Source: Victivallales bacterium (GTDB lineage: Bacteria; Verrucomicrobiota; Lentisphaeria; Oligosphaerales; Oligosphaeraceae). Taken from it: 27,826 nucleotides of DNA. Positions 1 to 7,862 of this stretch are shown here, in pieces. Within the stretch, counting starts at the first letter, position 1. Every line of letters begins with the position of its first letter. The notes below the pieces were generated by a model, which saw only the letters and a program-made list of their open reading frames with translations, was not told the origin of the DNA and searched no databases. The position numbers and the translations under genes are program-made. Location: contig JAGCTA010000546.1 in the NCBI GenBank assembly GCA_017963875.1, positions 1 to 27,826 on the forward strand, read 5' to 3'.

Positions 1-1143
1 TTGAAGCAACGTGTCATGCTAGCGGCCTGCGACCTCTACCGTCCCGCCGCCATTGACCAGTTGGAAGTTCTCGCAAATGAACTCAACGTTCCCGTCTATA
101 TCGACCGCGAGTCAAAGGATGTCACGAAAATTTCGCAGGCAGCCGTAGAGAAAGCGCGTTCGGAAAATATGGACGTTTTGATTCTTGATACCGCAGGGCG
201 ACTTCAAATTGATGAAACGCTTGTCCAGGAACTCGTCAACATCAAGAAGCAAGTTAAGCCACAGGAAATCCTCCTGGTTGGTGATTCTGCGTTGGGTCAG
301 GAAGCAGTTTCCGTCGCGGAGCATTTTGACCATGCTCTCGGCATCACGGGCATCATATTGACCAAACTGGATGGTGATGCACGCGGCGGTGCGGCGTTGT
401 CGATGCACCAAGTCACAGGGAAACCGATCAAATTTGTCACCATCGGTGAACGCCCGATGGATTTGGAGAAATTCCATCCTGACCGCATGGCGTCCCGCAT
501 CCTTGGCATGGGGGATGTCGTCTCATTCGTTGAAAAGGCGACAGAGCAGTTCAATGTTGAAGAAACGGAAAAACTTGAAGAGCGCCTGAAGAAAAACAAC
601 TTTGGGTTTGACGATTTTCTTGACCATATATCAAAAATCCGCAAGATGGGTGGTTTCATGTCCCTGCTGCGATTCCTTCCTGGAATGCAGAACCTCCCAA
701 TGAACGATATGGTCAGTGATGAAGCCATCAAACGTATTGAAGGAATCATCAACAGCATGACGCCGAAAGAACGCCGAAATCCCGATATCATCACTCCCTC
801 CCGCAGAAGACGTGTGGCGAATGGTTCGGGCGTACCAGAGACCGAAGTCACCAAACTGTTGAAGAATTTCTCCATGATGCGCCAGGTGATATCCAAGATG
901 GGCAACTCTGGCATGCCAGACATTGGAAACATGTTCGGCGGCATGGGAGGGTTAGGCGGTATGGGTAGTATGGGTAGTATGGGTGGTCTTGGCGGCCTAG
1001 GGGGCATGGGCGGAGGCGGAATGCGCATGCCAGGAAGCATGGGCGGAGGCTTTCATGCACCCAAGACCGCATCCCAGCGCGAGAAAAACGCATTGCAGAA
1101 AAAGAAAGAAAAACAGGCCCGTAAAAAGGCACGTCGCAAATAA
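1..1143 (+). CDS. ffh: Signal recognition particle GTPase Ffh, 3' part (N-terminus outside window)
   Basis: Ffh is the GTPase and signal-sequence-binding subunit of the signal recognition particle. It targets nascent membrane proteins to FtsY and SecYEG. The frame is open from base 1, so the first codon (TTG) is internal. About 100 residues, comprising the N domain and P-loop, are missing. Visible G-domain landmarks are DxYRPAA near the start, DTAGR at about residue 63, TKLDGDARGG at about 121 and the GERPMDLE closing loop at about 149. The M domain follows with RIEGIINSMTPKER near 245 and an Arg-rich SRRRR stretch near 267. The tail (about 305-350) is strongly Gly/Met-rich, encoded partly by a 9-bp tandem repeat near 960-986, and ends in a Lys/Arg-rich segment. 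It leads a co-directional gene run; the next start lies 18 bp downstream. Identity is very secure. Confidence 0.97.
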   Translation: MKQRVMLAACDLYRPAAIDQLEVLANELNVPVYIDRESKDVTKISQAAVEKARSENMDVLILDTAGRLQIDETLVQELVNIKKQVKPQEILLVGDSALGQEAVSVAEHFDHALGITGIILTKLDGDARGGAALSMHQVTGKPIKFVTIGERPMDLEKFHPDRMASRILGMGDVVSFVEKATEQFNVEETEKLEERLKKNNFGFDDFLDHISKIRKMGGFMSLLRFLPGMQNLPMNDMVSDEAIKRIEGIINSMTPKERRNPDIITPSRRRRVANGSGVPETEVTKLLKNFSMMRQVISKMGNSGMPDIGNMFGGMGGLGGMGSMGSMGGLGGLGGMGGGGMRMPGSMGGGFHAPKTASQREKNALQKKKEKQARKKARRK

Positions 1144-1161
1144 ACAAGGAGAATGGTTCAA

Positions 1162-1548
1162 ATGAAAACCTTGGGATTCCACCACATTCAAATGAAATGC
1201 CAGGACTTGGATGCATCGATAGCATTTTACAATACCCTCGGCATCACTGTTGAACGCTCCTGGGGAACTGGCGAGAAACGCGCCTGCATGCTCAATGTCG
1301 GTAATGGCAATTATCTGGAATTGTTTGCAGGCGGAGAAAAGGGCGACAAGCCAGAAGGTTTTGTCGGGCATTTTGCCATTCAAGTCGATGATACGCAAGC
1401 CGCTTTTGACATTGCCATGGCAAATGGCGCGGCAGAAGTCCGCCCCGTCACGCGCCTCGACATCCCAAGCACTCCTGCCCTCCCCGTCATACTTGCATTC
1501 GTCAAAGGGCCTGACGGGGAAATCATCGAATTCTTCCAACTGCTCTGA
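1162..1548 (+). CDS. VOC (glyoxalase/bleomycin-resistance fold) protein
   Basis: This is a 128-residue single-domain member of the vicinal oxygen chelate superfamily. The four expected metal-ligand positions can be read: His in FHHIQ (about residue 8), Glu in NYLELF, His in GHFAIQVDD and Glu in GEIIEFF near the C-terminus. Spacing matches a two-module beta-alpha-beta-beta-beta fold and the usual family length. Two in-frame ATGs lie at 1153 and 1162. An AAGGAG at 1146-1151 touches the first but sits 10 bp from the second, so 1162 is preferred. It lies 18 bp after ffh and is probably co-transcribed. The substrate cannot be deduced. Lactoylglutathione lyase, methylmalonyl-CoA epimerase and dioxygenase-like roles all use this fold, and the neighbours give no hint. 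Confidence 0.85.
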   Translation: MKTLGFHHIQMKCQDLDASIAFYNTLGITVERSWGTGEKRACMLNVGNGNYLELFAGGEKGDKPEGFVGHFAIQVDDTQAAFDIAMANGAAEVRPVTRLDIPSTPALPVILAFVKGPDGEIIEFFQLL

Positions 1549-1583
1549 AACAATCATTTGTCATAACGTCTAGGAGAAACATC

Positions 1584-1967
1584 ATGTCTGACAGAAAATA
1601 TCTCGTTCATGTTTTTGGAAAACCTGGCTGCGCCAAATGCGCCATGCTCCAGAAACGCCTTGACGCACTATTGGAACAGCCGCCATACAAAGACAAATTC
1701 GTCAAGAAATACAATGATTTGACCACAGAGGAAGGGCTAGTCAATTTCTGCCTCGCACAGTGCGTGAACCCGAACCGCGTCCCCGCCATGGTCATTTCCG
1801 ATGCCGACGGCAATTTCCTTGAGAATCCGAATCCAGGCGAACCAGACACTGTCTGCGGCAACTCCAGACTCTACCAATATCTTGGCATCCAAACAGACTA
1901 CTCAGATGAAGGGAAAGGCGTCATCAAGCCAGAGATGATTGAGAAGATTCTCAACTCCGTCAAATAA
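1584..1967 (+). CDS. Thioredoxin/redoxin-like protein with CAKC site
   Basis: This 127-residue protein has a thioredoxin-fold start (beta strand LVHVFG followed by KPGCAKCAML), with the redox pair C16-x-x-C19. A probable cis-proline lies in NRVPAMVI, before a beta strand carrying DADG. There is no signal peptide, so it should act in the cytoplasm as a disulfide reductant. GGAG occurs at 1573-1576, 7 bp before the start. It ends 12 bp before an NrdG2-type activase, suggesting one transcript. Redoxin-dependent class III ribonucleotide reductases of the NrdD2 type are known to take electrons from NrdH/thioredoxin-like proteins, so a role as that reductant is a reasonable inference. No nrdD is in the window. 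It could also be a general glutaredoxin-like reductase. Confidence 0.8.
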   Translation: MSDRKYLVHVFGKPGCAKCAMLQKRLDALLEQPPYKDKFVKKYNDLTTEEGLVNFCLAQCVNPNRVPAMVISDADGNFLENPNPGEPDTVCGNSRLYQYLGIQTDYSDEGKGVIKPEMIEKILNSVK

Positions 1968-1979
1968 CCTCTTTTTTGA

Positions 1980-2690
1980 ATGATGTCTAGCGAATATTCC
2001 GTCATCCACAGCGTCATGCAGCAAGCGACCCTGATTGACTATCCTGGCCGCATGTCCGCCTTGATGTTCACATCTGGATGCAATTTCCGTTGCGGATTCT
2101 GCCATAATTATGAATCATTGCATGAGTTTGATGCCAAGACATACACGTTTGAAAAACTCGCGGAGATTTGCAAAGGCATCAAGAAACAGTGGACACATGC
2201 CGTGACCATCACTGGAGGCGAACCCACGCTCCATGCGGGTCTCCCAATGACGATGCAGTTTCTCCGAGAACAGGGCTTCGCCATCAAACTGGATTCCAAC
2301 GGCTCCAATCCCGAAATGCTACAGGAAGTCTTGCCATTGGTGGACTATATCGCCATGGACCTTAAATGCCCTCTTGACAGATACAAAGCACTGGTCGGAT
2401 ATGGTGATACGGACAAAATCCGCCAATCCATACGAATCATCATGAATTCAGGGAAACCATACGAATTCAGGACAACCATGGTAGAGCCGTATTTCTCACG
2501 CGAAGATCTCAATGACATGGGAAAGACTGTCATGGGGGCGGAACGCTATACCGTGCAGGCTTTTGTCCCCCATGACAATCTGCCTGACATTTCACTGCGC
2601 ATGCAGCCCCGAACGCGTCCCTCGTTCCTGAATGACGCTGCCGAAATCCTGCGCGGCTATGTTAAAAACGTTGTGGTGCATGGTGTATAA
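1980..2690 (+). CDS. Anaerobic RNR-activating radical SAM protein, NrdG2 type
   Basis: The protein is a 236-residue radical SAM enzyme. It carries the cluster motif C34-x3-C38-x2-C41 (GCNFRCGFCHN), preceded by the typical LIDYPGRMSALMFTSG segment, and a GGEPTLH motif for SAM binding. This signature matches the NrdG2 subfamily of anaerobic ribonucleoside-triphosphate reductase activases. These generate a glycyl radical on NrdD by reductive SAM cleavage. An ATG doublet lies at 1980 and 1983 with no strong Shine-Dalgarno sequence; coupling to the upstream redoxin gene is likely. It abuts the NAD kinase gene with no gap (stop at 2688-2690, ATG at 2691). The assignment as RNR activase rather than an activase for the glycyl radical enzyme at 13753-15831 is by motif only. 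Confidence 0.85.
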   Translation: MMSSEYSVIHSVMQQATLIDYPGRMSALMFTSGCNFRCGFCHNYESLHEFDAKTYTFEKLAEICKGIKKQWTHAVTITGGEPTLHAGLPMTMQFLREQGFAIKLDSNGSNPEMLQEVLPLVDYIAMDLKCPLDRYKALVGYGDTDKIRQSIRIIMNSGKPYEFRTTMVEPYFSREDLNDMGKTVMGAERYTVQAFVPHDNLPDISLRMQPRTRPSFLNDAAEILRGYVKNVVVHGV

Positions 2691-3449
2691 ATGAAAGACG
2701 ATTTGTTCAAAAAACATCCTGTCAAAGTGGCAGTCGTCGGTAGAAACCTTGATGATCTCATGCCAATACTGAAAGATTTCCCCGTGCAGATTGTCACGCA
2801 GGAACCTGATTTGGTCATTTCATACGGCGGTGACGGCTCACTGCTCGGCTCTGAGCAGAAATACCCCTCAATTCCTAAATTCCCACTCCGTGATTTTCGC
2901 CAAAACCCCAAATGCCCATGTCATGATGAACGGACTGTCCTTCAGCAACTGTTCAATGGACAACTCAAGACGTCGCTACTCTGCAAACTCCATGCCGAAC
3001 TCCCAGACGGGATGACGCTGACTGGCATCAACGATATTGTCTTGTCAAATCTGCATGTTTCCAGTGCCATCCGATACCGCCTCTGGCTTAATGGCGAATT
3101 ATTCCGTGGACAGATTGTTGCCGACAGTCTCGTCGTGTCTACGCCTTTTGGAAGCACTGGTTATTTTCATAGCATCACACGCGGAACAATTCAGACAGGG
3201 CTAGGTCTGGCTTTCAGCAACTCCATGGACCTCAATGGCTTTACCATCGTGCCACAGGACACAGTCATCGACGTCGAACTGCTTCGCGGGCCAGCCCATG
3301 TCGCGGCAGACAATGACCCACGAGTCTGCCAACTGAAAAACGGAGCCAGAATACGCATCAAAATCTCTCCAACCCCAACGCCTGCATACGGCATTGACAT
3401 TTTCCGTTGCGTGGACTGCTACAATCTCCGCAGAAATGGATTAAATTAA
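2691..3449 (+). CDS. nadK: NAD kinase
   Basis: NAD kinase phosphorylates NAD to NADP, usually with ATP or polyphosphate. The 252-residue product contains the diagnostic GGDG (46-49) in ISYGGDGSLL, the ND pair (114-115) in TGINDIVLSN, and the segment D145-SLVVSTPFGSTGYFHS around 145-161. The last corresponds to the conserved STPxGSTAY loop. It is somewhat shorter than the usual 270-300 residues; the N-terminal lobe and the segment after GGDG look trimmed. Its ATG directly follows the stop of the radical SAM gene, so translation is probably coupled. The family call is secure. The substitution of G for A in the STGY loop is mild. Confidence 0.92.
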   Translation: MKDDLFKKHPVKVAVVGRNLDDLMPILKDFPVQIVTQEPDLVISYGGDGSLLGSEQKYPSIPKFPLRDFRQNPKCPCHDERTVLQQLFNGQLKTSLLCKLHAELPDGMTLTGINDIVLSNLHVSSAIRYRLWLNGELFRGQIVADSLVVSTPFGSTGYFHSITRGTIQTGLGLAFSNSMDLNGFTIVPQDTVIDVELLRGPAHVAADNDPRVCQLKNGARIRIKISPTPTPAYGIDIFRCVDCYNLRRNGLN

Positions 3450-3497
3450 ATCGCAAGCCAATCTATGATTGGCATCCTTTCAAACTCAGGATTTTTC

Positions 3498-4154
3498 ATG
3501 AACGCCATATACTACATCAACAGCCTTCTAGCAGTATTCTTCTGGTCCTACCTTGTCGGAAGCATCCCCAATGGATATCTCATTGGGAAATTCAATGGAT
3601 TGGACATCAGGGAACACGGAAGCCATAATATCGGCGCGACAAATGTTCGGCGTATCCTCGGGCGTGACTGGTCAATCCTTTGCTTTGTGCTTGATTTCCT
3701 GAAAGGTTGGCTGCCCGTCCTTTACATCGGCCATCATCTGGCCGCCAACTGGGCATGTGGTGCCGCTATTGGCGGTCTCATCGCCGCAATTGCCGCAGTA
3801 TGCGGACATATTTTCCCCATCTGGCTCAAGTTCAAAGGGGGAAAAGGCGTGGCAACAAGCCTAGGAGTCGTCTGCGGATTGGCTTTCATCCCGTTGATTG
3901 CTGGAGTCGTTGCATGGCTTGTCGTTTTCTATAGTTGCAAACACATTGTATCCGTCGCCAGCATGGCGGCGGTGACTGTCATGGCGATTGTCGCGCTTGC
4001 CATGTATTTTGCTGGCTGCCCGTCCATGCCGTTTTTTACCGCCTTGCTAATCGTCATACTTGCAGGATTGGTTATCATCCGCCACAAGGACAATATCATC
4101 CGCTTAATCCACGGCAATGAGAATTCATTTGTAAAAGTCAACAAGAAAAAATAG
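3498..4154 (+). CDS. plsY: Glycerol-3-phosphate acyltransferase PlsY
   Basis: PlsY is an integral membrane enzyme that transfers acyl groups from acyl-phosphate to glycerol-3-phosphate, making lysophosphatidate. All three family motifs are visible in the 218-residue product: HGSHNIGATNVRR near residue 40, GHIFPIWLKFKGGKGVATS near 105, and RHKDNIIRLIHGNEN near the C-terminus. Several hydrophobic helices lie between them. An upstream in-frame ATG at 3465 exists, but the start at 3498 has CAGG at 7 bp spacing and begins directly with the first membrane helix, so it is preferred. It is part of the ffh-cinA run and lies close to acpS, consistent with a lipid-synthesis theme. Confidence 0.95.
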   Translation: MNAIYYINSLLAVFFWSYLVGSIPNGYLIGKFNGLDIREHGSHNIGATNVRRILGRDWSILCFVLDFLKGWLPVLYIGHHLAANWACGAAIGGLIAAIAAVCGHIFPIWLKFKGGKGVATSLGVVCGLAFIPLIAGVVAWLVVFYSCKHIVSVASMAAVTVMAIVALAMYFAGCPSMPFFTALLIVILAGLVIIRHKDNIIRLIHGNENSFVKVNKKK

Positions 4155-4163
4155 TCCCAACTA

Positions 4164-4826
4164 ATGCTATTATTGTTCGCCGCCATACTGATGATTATGT
4201 TTTCCCTGCCTCTGCAAGGGCAACCGCGCACGTTGCCTGCAGGCATTGAAAAACTCCCTGACGGCAATTACAAAATGGACTCCGTCACCATACGAACCGC
4301 CAGCGGTGAACTTGCTTTCCCCGCCAGATTCGTTTTGAAGGAAGGGGCGCTCGAAGTCATTATCGCCAAACCTGAAGGACGATTGCACGAGACATTGCTT
4401 GTCACGGAAACCCCTGCTGTCAAAATCCAAACCGCCCTTTACCTTCTCAAAGCGCGCAACGGCGCACGTTCAAAGGACAAACAAGAGATCAAGCAGGGGA
4501 CATTGGTGGACATTGATATCGAGTGGACGGATGACAAAGGCGTCAGCCATCGCGATCCCATAGAGGAATGGATACTTGATCGACGCACCAAGGCCCCAAT
4601 GAAACGCATCGGCTGGGTATTCACTGGTTCGGGAATCCATCAGGGAAAGTTTCTCGCAGACGCAGAAGGAAACATCGTCATTAACTGGTCTCAAGGAGCC
4701 ACAGTCTTGGATTCACCCGATCCTGAAAGCGAAGACGACACATTGCACACAGTCAACTCAGCCAAGCCTCAGCCCTCAAACTCAGCAGATGTCACGGTCG
4801 TTTTCCACCCACGTGTCGGACGATAA
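4164..4826 (+). CDS. Exported YdjY-domain protein
   Basis: This 220-residue protein begins with a hydrophobic signal segment (MLLLFAAILMIMFSLPLQG) followed by a mature soluble domain. Features typical of YdjY-domain proteins can be read: GALEVIIAKPEGRLHETLL near residue 70, QTALYLLKA near 92, RIGWVFTGSG near 150, and ADAEGNIVINW near 170. From memory this domain is frequent in Planctomycetes and Verrucomicrobia, where its function is not known. The start lies 9 bp after plsY without an obvious Shine-Dalgarno sequence. The C-terminus is Ser/Pro-rich and low in complexity. The family call is by recalled pattern, not a search. A periplasmic location is inferred from the leader. Confidence 0.72.
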   Translation: MLLLFAAILMIMFSLPLQGQPRTLPAGIEKLPDGNYKMDSVTIRTASGELAFPARFVLKEGALEVIIAKPEGRLHETLLVTETPAVKIQTALYLLKARNGARSKDKQEIKQGTLVDIDIEWTDDKGVSHRDPIEEWILDRRTKAPMKRIGWVFTGSGIHQGKFLADAEGNIVINWSQGATVLDSPDPESEDDTLHTVNSAKPQPSNSADVTVVFHPRVGR

Positions 4827-4887
4827 ACCGCTGTTCATCTTAATAGTCTGAATTAGAAAAATCATTACATGAAAAGGAATTCACAAT

Positions 4888-5988
4888 ATGCCATTTGACC
4901 AAGGAACAATTTCATTTCGTATCTGCCGTCTCCCCGAACCCATGCCGAAGGACTCCGTCGAGCGTTTTGCACAATTTGCCGCACAGGGGCTTGACCAAGT
5001 TCAAGACGAACCGATGTGGGGATGGGTTTCACCACGACACCTTCTTGACTGCAACATCACTGAAGACACGGTCAAGGTTGCAGGATACTATCATCTCTGC
5101 CTTAGACAGGCCGAACGCAAAATCCCAGCGTCGCTACTCACCGCCGAATGCCGCATGGTTGAACTGACACGCATGGCAGAAAAGGATGTGGACCACCTTA
5201 ATAAAAAAGAACGCAAGACCATCAAGGATGAGGTACATGCACGCCTTCTTCCTGAAATGCCTCCACAACTCTCTGGCATCTATTTTGCCGTTGACCCCAA
5301 CGAAAATCTCCTTTACACGACTGCGACATCCGCCCATCAAATGGATCTTTTCCTTGGATTCTTTACAAAGGCTATCGGCTTTGAACCTATTCCGCTAAGC
5401 CCCGAATCTGCTGCGGCGGCACTATTTGAACTGGACCCCGCCGCAGTCCCCAACCTCAGCCTCTCGCCTGAAGACAACTCCGCCGAACCGTCTGGAACCT
5501 TGGGGCAGAATTTCCTCACATGGCTCTGGCAATATCAGGAAGAGCGAAACGGCGAATTGCCTTCCTCCAAACTCGGCGACTTCTCGCTTTTCATTGACGG
5601 ACCGTTGACACTGGTCGCAGAAGGCTCTGGTGCCTTCGAGACTTCCATCAGGAAAGGCATTCCTACTCATGCCGCCGAAGCCAAGGCATCATTGCTTGTC
5701 GGAAAAAAACTGAAACGGGCGAAACTCGTATTTGCCCGTGCTCAAGGTGAGGAATGGTCATGCACACTTGATGCTGACGATTTCTCATTCAAGGGCCTTA
5801 AACTGCCAGAAGGGGAGGCGCTGGATCCCGCATCCATATTTGAAGAGCGCATGACGAATCTCTTCATTTTCCAGTCGGTGTTCTTTGCGCTTTACCAGAA
5901 ATTCCTTGCTGAAATGACCGATGATGAAAAACAGCATCAATATCTGGAACGCGCCAAGGCATGGATTAAAGACAGGGAAGCGCGATGA
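4888..5988 (+). CDS. RdgC-like recombination-associated protein
   Basis: The 366-residue product resembles RdgC, a ring-forming DNA-binding protein that modulates RecA in proteobacteria. The match is clearest in the N-terminal half: a start like ISFRICRLPEP, then GWVSPRH, then KKERKTIKDEVHARLLPEMP at about residues 107-126 (RdgC has KKxEKxxLKDEVxxxLLP). After that come YFAVDPNENLLYTTATSA and IPLSPES. It is about 60 residues longer than the 303-residue E. coli protein, mostly in the middle and C-terminal parts. AAGGA lies 12 bp before the start. The stop overlaps the acpS start by 4 bp, so the two are translationally coupled. Whether it acts on the RecA encoded at 24111-25193 is inference only. 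Confidence 0.75.
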   Translation: MPFDQGTISFRICRLPEPMPKDSVERFAQFAAQGLDQVQDEPMWGWVSPRHLLDCNITEDTVKVAGYYHLCLRQAERKIPASLLTAECRMVELTRMAEKDVDHLNKKERKTIKDEVHARLLPEMPPQLSGIYFAVDPNENLLYTTATSAHQMDLFLGFFTKAIGFEPIPLSPESAAAALFELDPAAVPNLSLSPEDNSAEPSGTLGQNFLTWLWQYQEERNGELPSSKLGDFSLFIDGPLTLVAEGSGAFETSIRKGIPTHAAEAKASLLVGKKLKRAKLVFARAQGEEWSCTLDADDFSFKGLKLPEGEALDPASIFEERMTNLFIFQSVFFALYQKFLAEMTDDEKQHQYLERAKAWIKDREAR

Positions 5989-6365
5989 TTATCGCAACAG
6001 GCATTGACATCATTGAAATCAAACGGCTGGCCTCATCCGTCCAACAATACGGTGAACATTTCCTGAATCGCGTATATACGAAAGAAGAACAGATGGCGGC
6101 TCCAACATCCGAACATGTCAGAATATGCTATTACGCAGGACGCTGGGCTGTCAAGGAGGCCGTTTCCAAAGCACTCGGCACAGGCATCGGTCCTTCATGC
6201 GCCATGACTGACATCGTCGTACTCAATGACGCGGCAGGAAGACCGCATTTGGAATTGCGGGGACACGCAGCGGAAACTGCCAACAGACTAGGCATCCACA
6301 AAATCCACATTTCAATATCCCATGAGCGTGAATATGCCGTCGCCCATGCCATAGCAGAAAACTAA
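5985..6365 (+). CDS. acpS: Holo-[acyl-carrier-protein] synthase
   Basis: AcpS transfers 4'-phosphopantetheine from CoA to apo-acyl carrier protein, switching on fatty acid synthesis. The 126-residue product is of normal length. It shows ATGIDIIEIKRLA with the Mg-binding Asp8, and GRWAVKEAVSKALGTGI with the Mg-binding Glu58. The C-terminal HISISHEREYAVAHAIAE strand is also typical. The ATG overlaps the rdgC-like stop codon by 4 bp (ATGA). Nearby plsY supports co-expression of lipid genes. Confidence 0.96.
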   Translation: MIIATGIDIIEIKRLASSVQQYGEHFLNRVYTKEEQMAAPTSEHVRICYYAGRWAVKEAVSKALGTGIGPSCAMTDIVVLNDAAGRPHLELRGHAAETANRLGIHKIHISISHEREYAVAHAIAEN

Positions 6366-6391
6366 AAGTTTTTTCCATTATTATTTCAACC

Positions 6392-7657
6392 ATGAATATT
6401 CGCATCATCTGCATTGGAGACGAACTCCTTTCTGGAGACACCATCAACACCAACCTGGCGACCGTTGGCGACATCCTTGCACAAAACGGCCTGTCGATTT
6501 CAGGCGAACAGTGCGCCCCTGACGACCATGACAGCATCGTAAATGCCCTTAATTCCGCCGATGGCGCGGAAGTGGTCATCATCATCGGCGGACTTGGCCC
6601 TACAAAAGACGACTTGACACGCCCCGTCACGGCCGAATACCTCCATCGTCCACTTCATCTCGACCAGACAATCAGGCAACATATTGCCAATTATCTTGGC
6701 CAGCGTGCGCGTACCATGCCATCAGACGCCATTGACACGCAGGCACAGGTTCCCGAAGGCGCAGAAATCCTCCCAAATGACAATGGCACCGCGCCTGGTC
6801 TGCTCATGATTTCACCGACGACCCTCTGGGCACTTCTCCCTGGTCCCCCCCGTGAAATGAAGCCCATGTTTGAGAACTATCTTCTTCCTCGAATCCTAGA
6901 ACGTGAGGAAAAACATCTCGAAGTGCTGACGGTTCGCATCTGCGGCCTTCCAGAATCACGTGTGGAAGCAGGAGCAGACAAGGCGATCGCTGGTATTCCT
7001 GGACTCCATTTCGCCATCTGCCTGAAAAACGACTGCATCATGATTCGCCTGACGACACCTGAATCCCAAGATTCCCATGCTCGCCTTGAGCGTGCCAGAA
7101 AGGCACTGTCCGACGAATTCGGTTTTCGGCTCATGCCGCCTGACTGCATCACCGCAGCACAATATCTAGGGAAAATCCTGCTGGCGAAAGGGTTGGTCAT
7201 GGCGACGGCTGAATCCTGCACGGGTGGCGGCATCGCCCACGCCCTCACTGCCATCCCTGGCTCATCTGAATGGTTTGTCGGTGGCATGGTCACATACGCC
7301 AATGAATGGAAGCACAATTATCTAGGCGTCAAAAACAAGACACTTGAGACATATGGTGCCGTCAGCGAGGAGACCGTCCATGAAATGCTGAATGGCCTCT
7401 GCATTCGCTGCGGTGTTCCTGCGGGCGTCGCTGTATCGGGCATTGCAGGACCTGGAGGAGGCACGCCTGAAAAACCCGTTGGAACGGTAGTCATCGGTGC
7501 ATTTGCCCCTGGCTGGCGTTCTGTCCGCACCATGCACTATAATGGTCTGCGTGACACTGTCCGACTTCGCTCCGCGTCGTCCTGCATCAACCTCCTCATC
7601 GAGGGATTGCTTGCACCAAAAGATGATGAATCAAAAGGCAATGGCCAAATCCATTGA
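6392..7657 (+). CDS. cinA: CinA-family protein (NMN deamidase / competence-damage-inducible)
   Basis: The 421-residue product has the full two-domain CinA layout. Residues 1 to about 170 form a molybdopterin-binding-like domain (start IRIICIGDELLSGD, then GGLGPTKDDLTR and LLPGPPREM). The C-terminal CinA domain from about 265 carries ATAESCTGGGIAHALTAIPG, GGMVTYANEWK, GAVSEETVHEM and SGIAGPGGGTPEKPVGTVV. Family members hydrolyse nicotinamide mononucleotide to nicotinate mononucleotide and can have ADP-ribose pyrophosphatase activity. This places it in NAD recycling, and nadK is in the same run. The start is 26 bp after acpS, with no strong Shine-Dalgarno sequence. It ends the + strand gene run; a new promoter follows. 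Confidence 0.95.
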   Translation: MNIRIICIGDELLSGDTINTNLATVGDILAQNGLSISGEQCAPDDHDSIVNALNSADGAEVVIIIGGLGPTKDDLTRPVTAEYLHRPLHLDQTIRQHIANYLGQRARTMPSDAIDTQAQVPEGAEILPNDNGTAPGLLMISPTTLWALLPGPPREMKPMFENYLLPRILEREEKHLEVLTVRICGLPESRVEAGADKAIAGIPGLHFAICLKNDCIMIRLTTPESQDSHARLERARKALSDEFGFRLMPPDCITAAQYLGKILLAKGLVMATAESCTGGGIAHALTAIPGSSEWFVGGMVTYANEWKHNYLGVKNKTLETYGAVSEETVHEMLNGLCIRCGVPAGVAVSGIAGPGGGTPEKPVGTVVIGAFAPGWRSVRTMHYNGLRDTVRLRSASSCINLLIEGLLAPKDDESKGNGQIH

Positions 7658-7752
7658 CGTCAATTTTGACCATCGTCATGGCAGTGACATCTGTTTTTGA
7701 CATCGATTTTGCATCATTGTCCAGATAAACAATTGTCACAAGTCGCAAAAAC

Positions 7753-7782
7753 ATGACAATAATGTATATTAATATCTATAAT
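7753..7782 (+). promoter_or_regulatory. Candidate sigma-70 promoter for serA
   Basis: ATGACA at 7753-7758 (5 of 6 to the -35 consensus) and a perfect TATAAT at 7777-7782 are separated by 18 bp, in an AT-rich stretch. Transcription would begin near 7789, about 74 bases before the dehydrogenase start codon. Inferred from consensus match only. Confidence 0.6.
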
Positions 7783-7788
7783 GACAGG

Positions 7789-7862
7789 CGGGTTTTAACC
7801 GTGCCACTCGGGTGAGTGGTGGACACCGCAGTCACTACAGGCATGAAAAAGGAAGTGCTCAC
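7789..7862 (+). promoter_or_regulatory. Structured 5' leader of serA, possible cis-regulatory RNA
   Basis: Between the predicted transcription start and the ATG at 7863 the RNA can form a 6-bp hairpin: CCACTC at 7804-7809 pairs with GAGTGG at 7814-7819 across a GGGT loop. A weaker CGG/CCG hairpin lies at 7789-7801. GTGAG at 7812-7816, inside the hairpin, is also complementary to CTCAC at 7858-7862, directly before the start codon. The two pairings exclude each other. AGGAAG at 7850-7855 is the Shine-Dalgarno sequence. I do not recognise a known riboswitch class. Confidence 0.4.

Noticed and set aside
297..1040. Long minus-strand open frame rich in Pro and Met opposite ffh
   Set aside because: It is the antisense of the Gly/Met-rich M-domain tail of ffh. 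Composition is an artefact of GGC/ATG repeats and no family motif is present.
997..1557. Minus-strand open frame opposite the ffh end and the VOC gene
   Set aside because: It spans two well-supported plus-strand genes and has no recognisable domain or ribosome-binding site.
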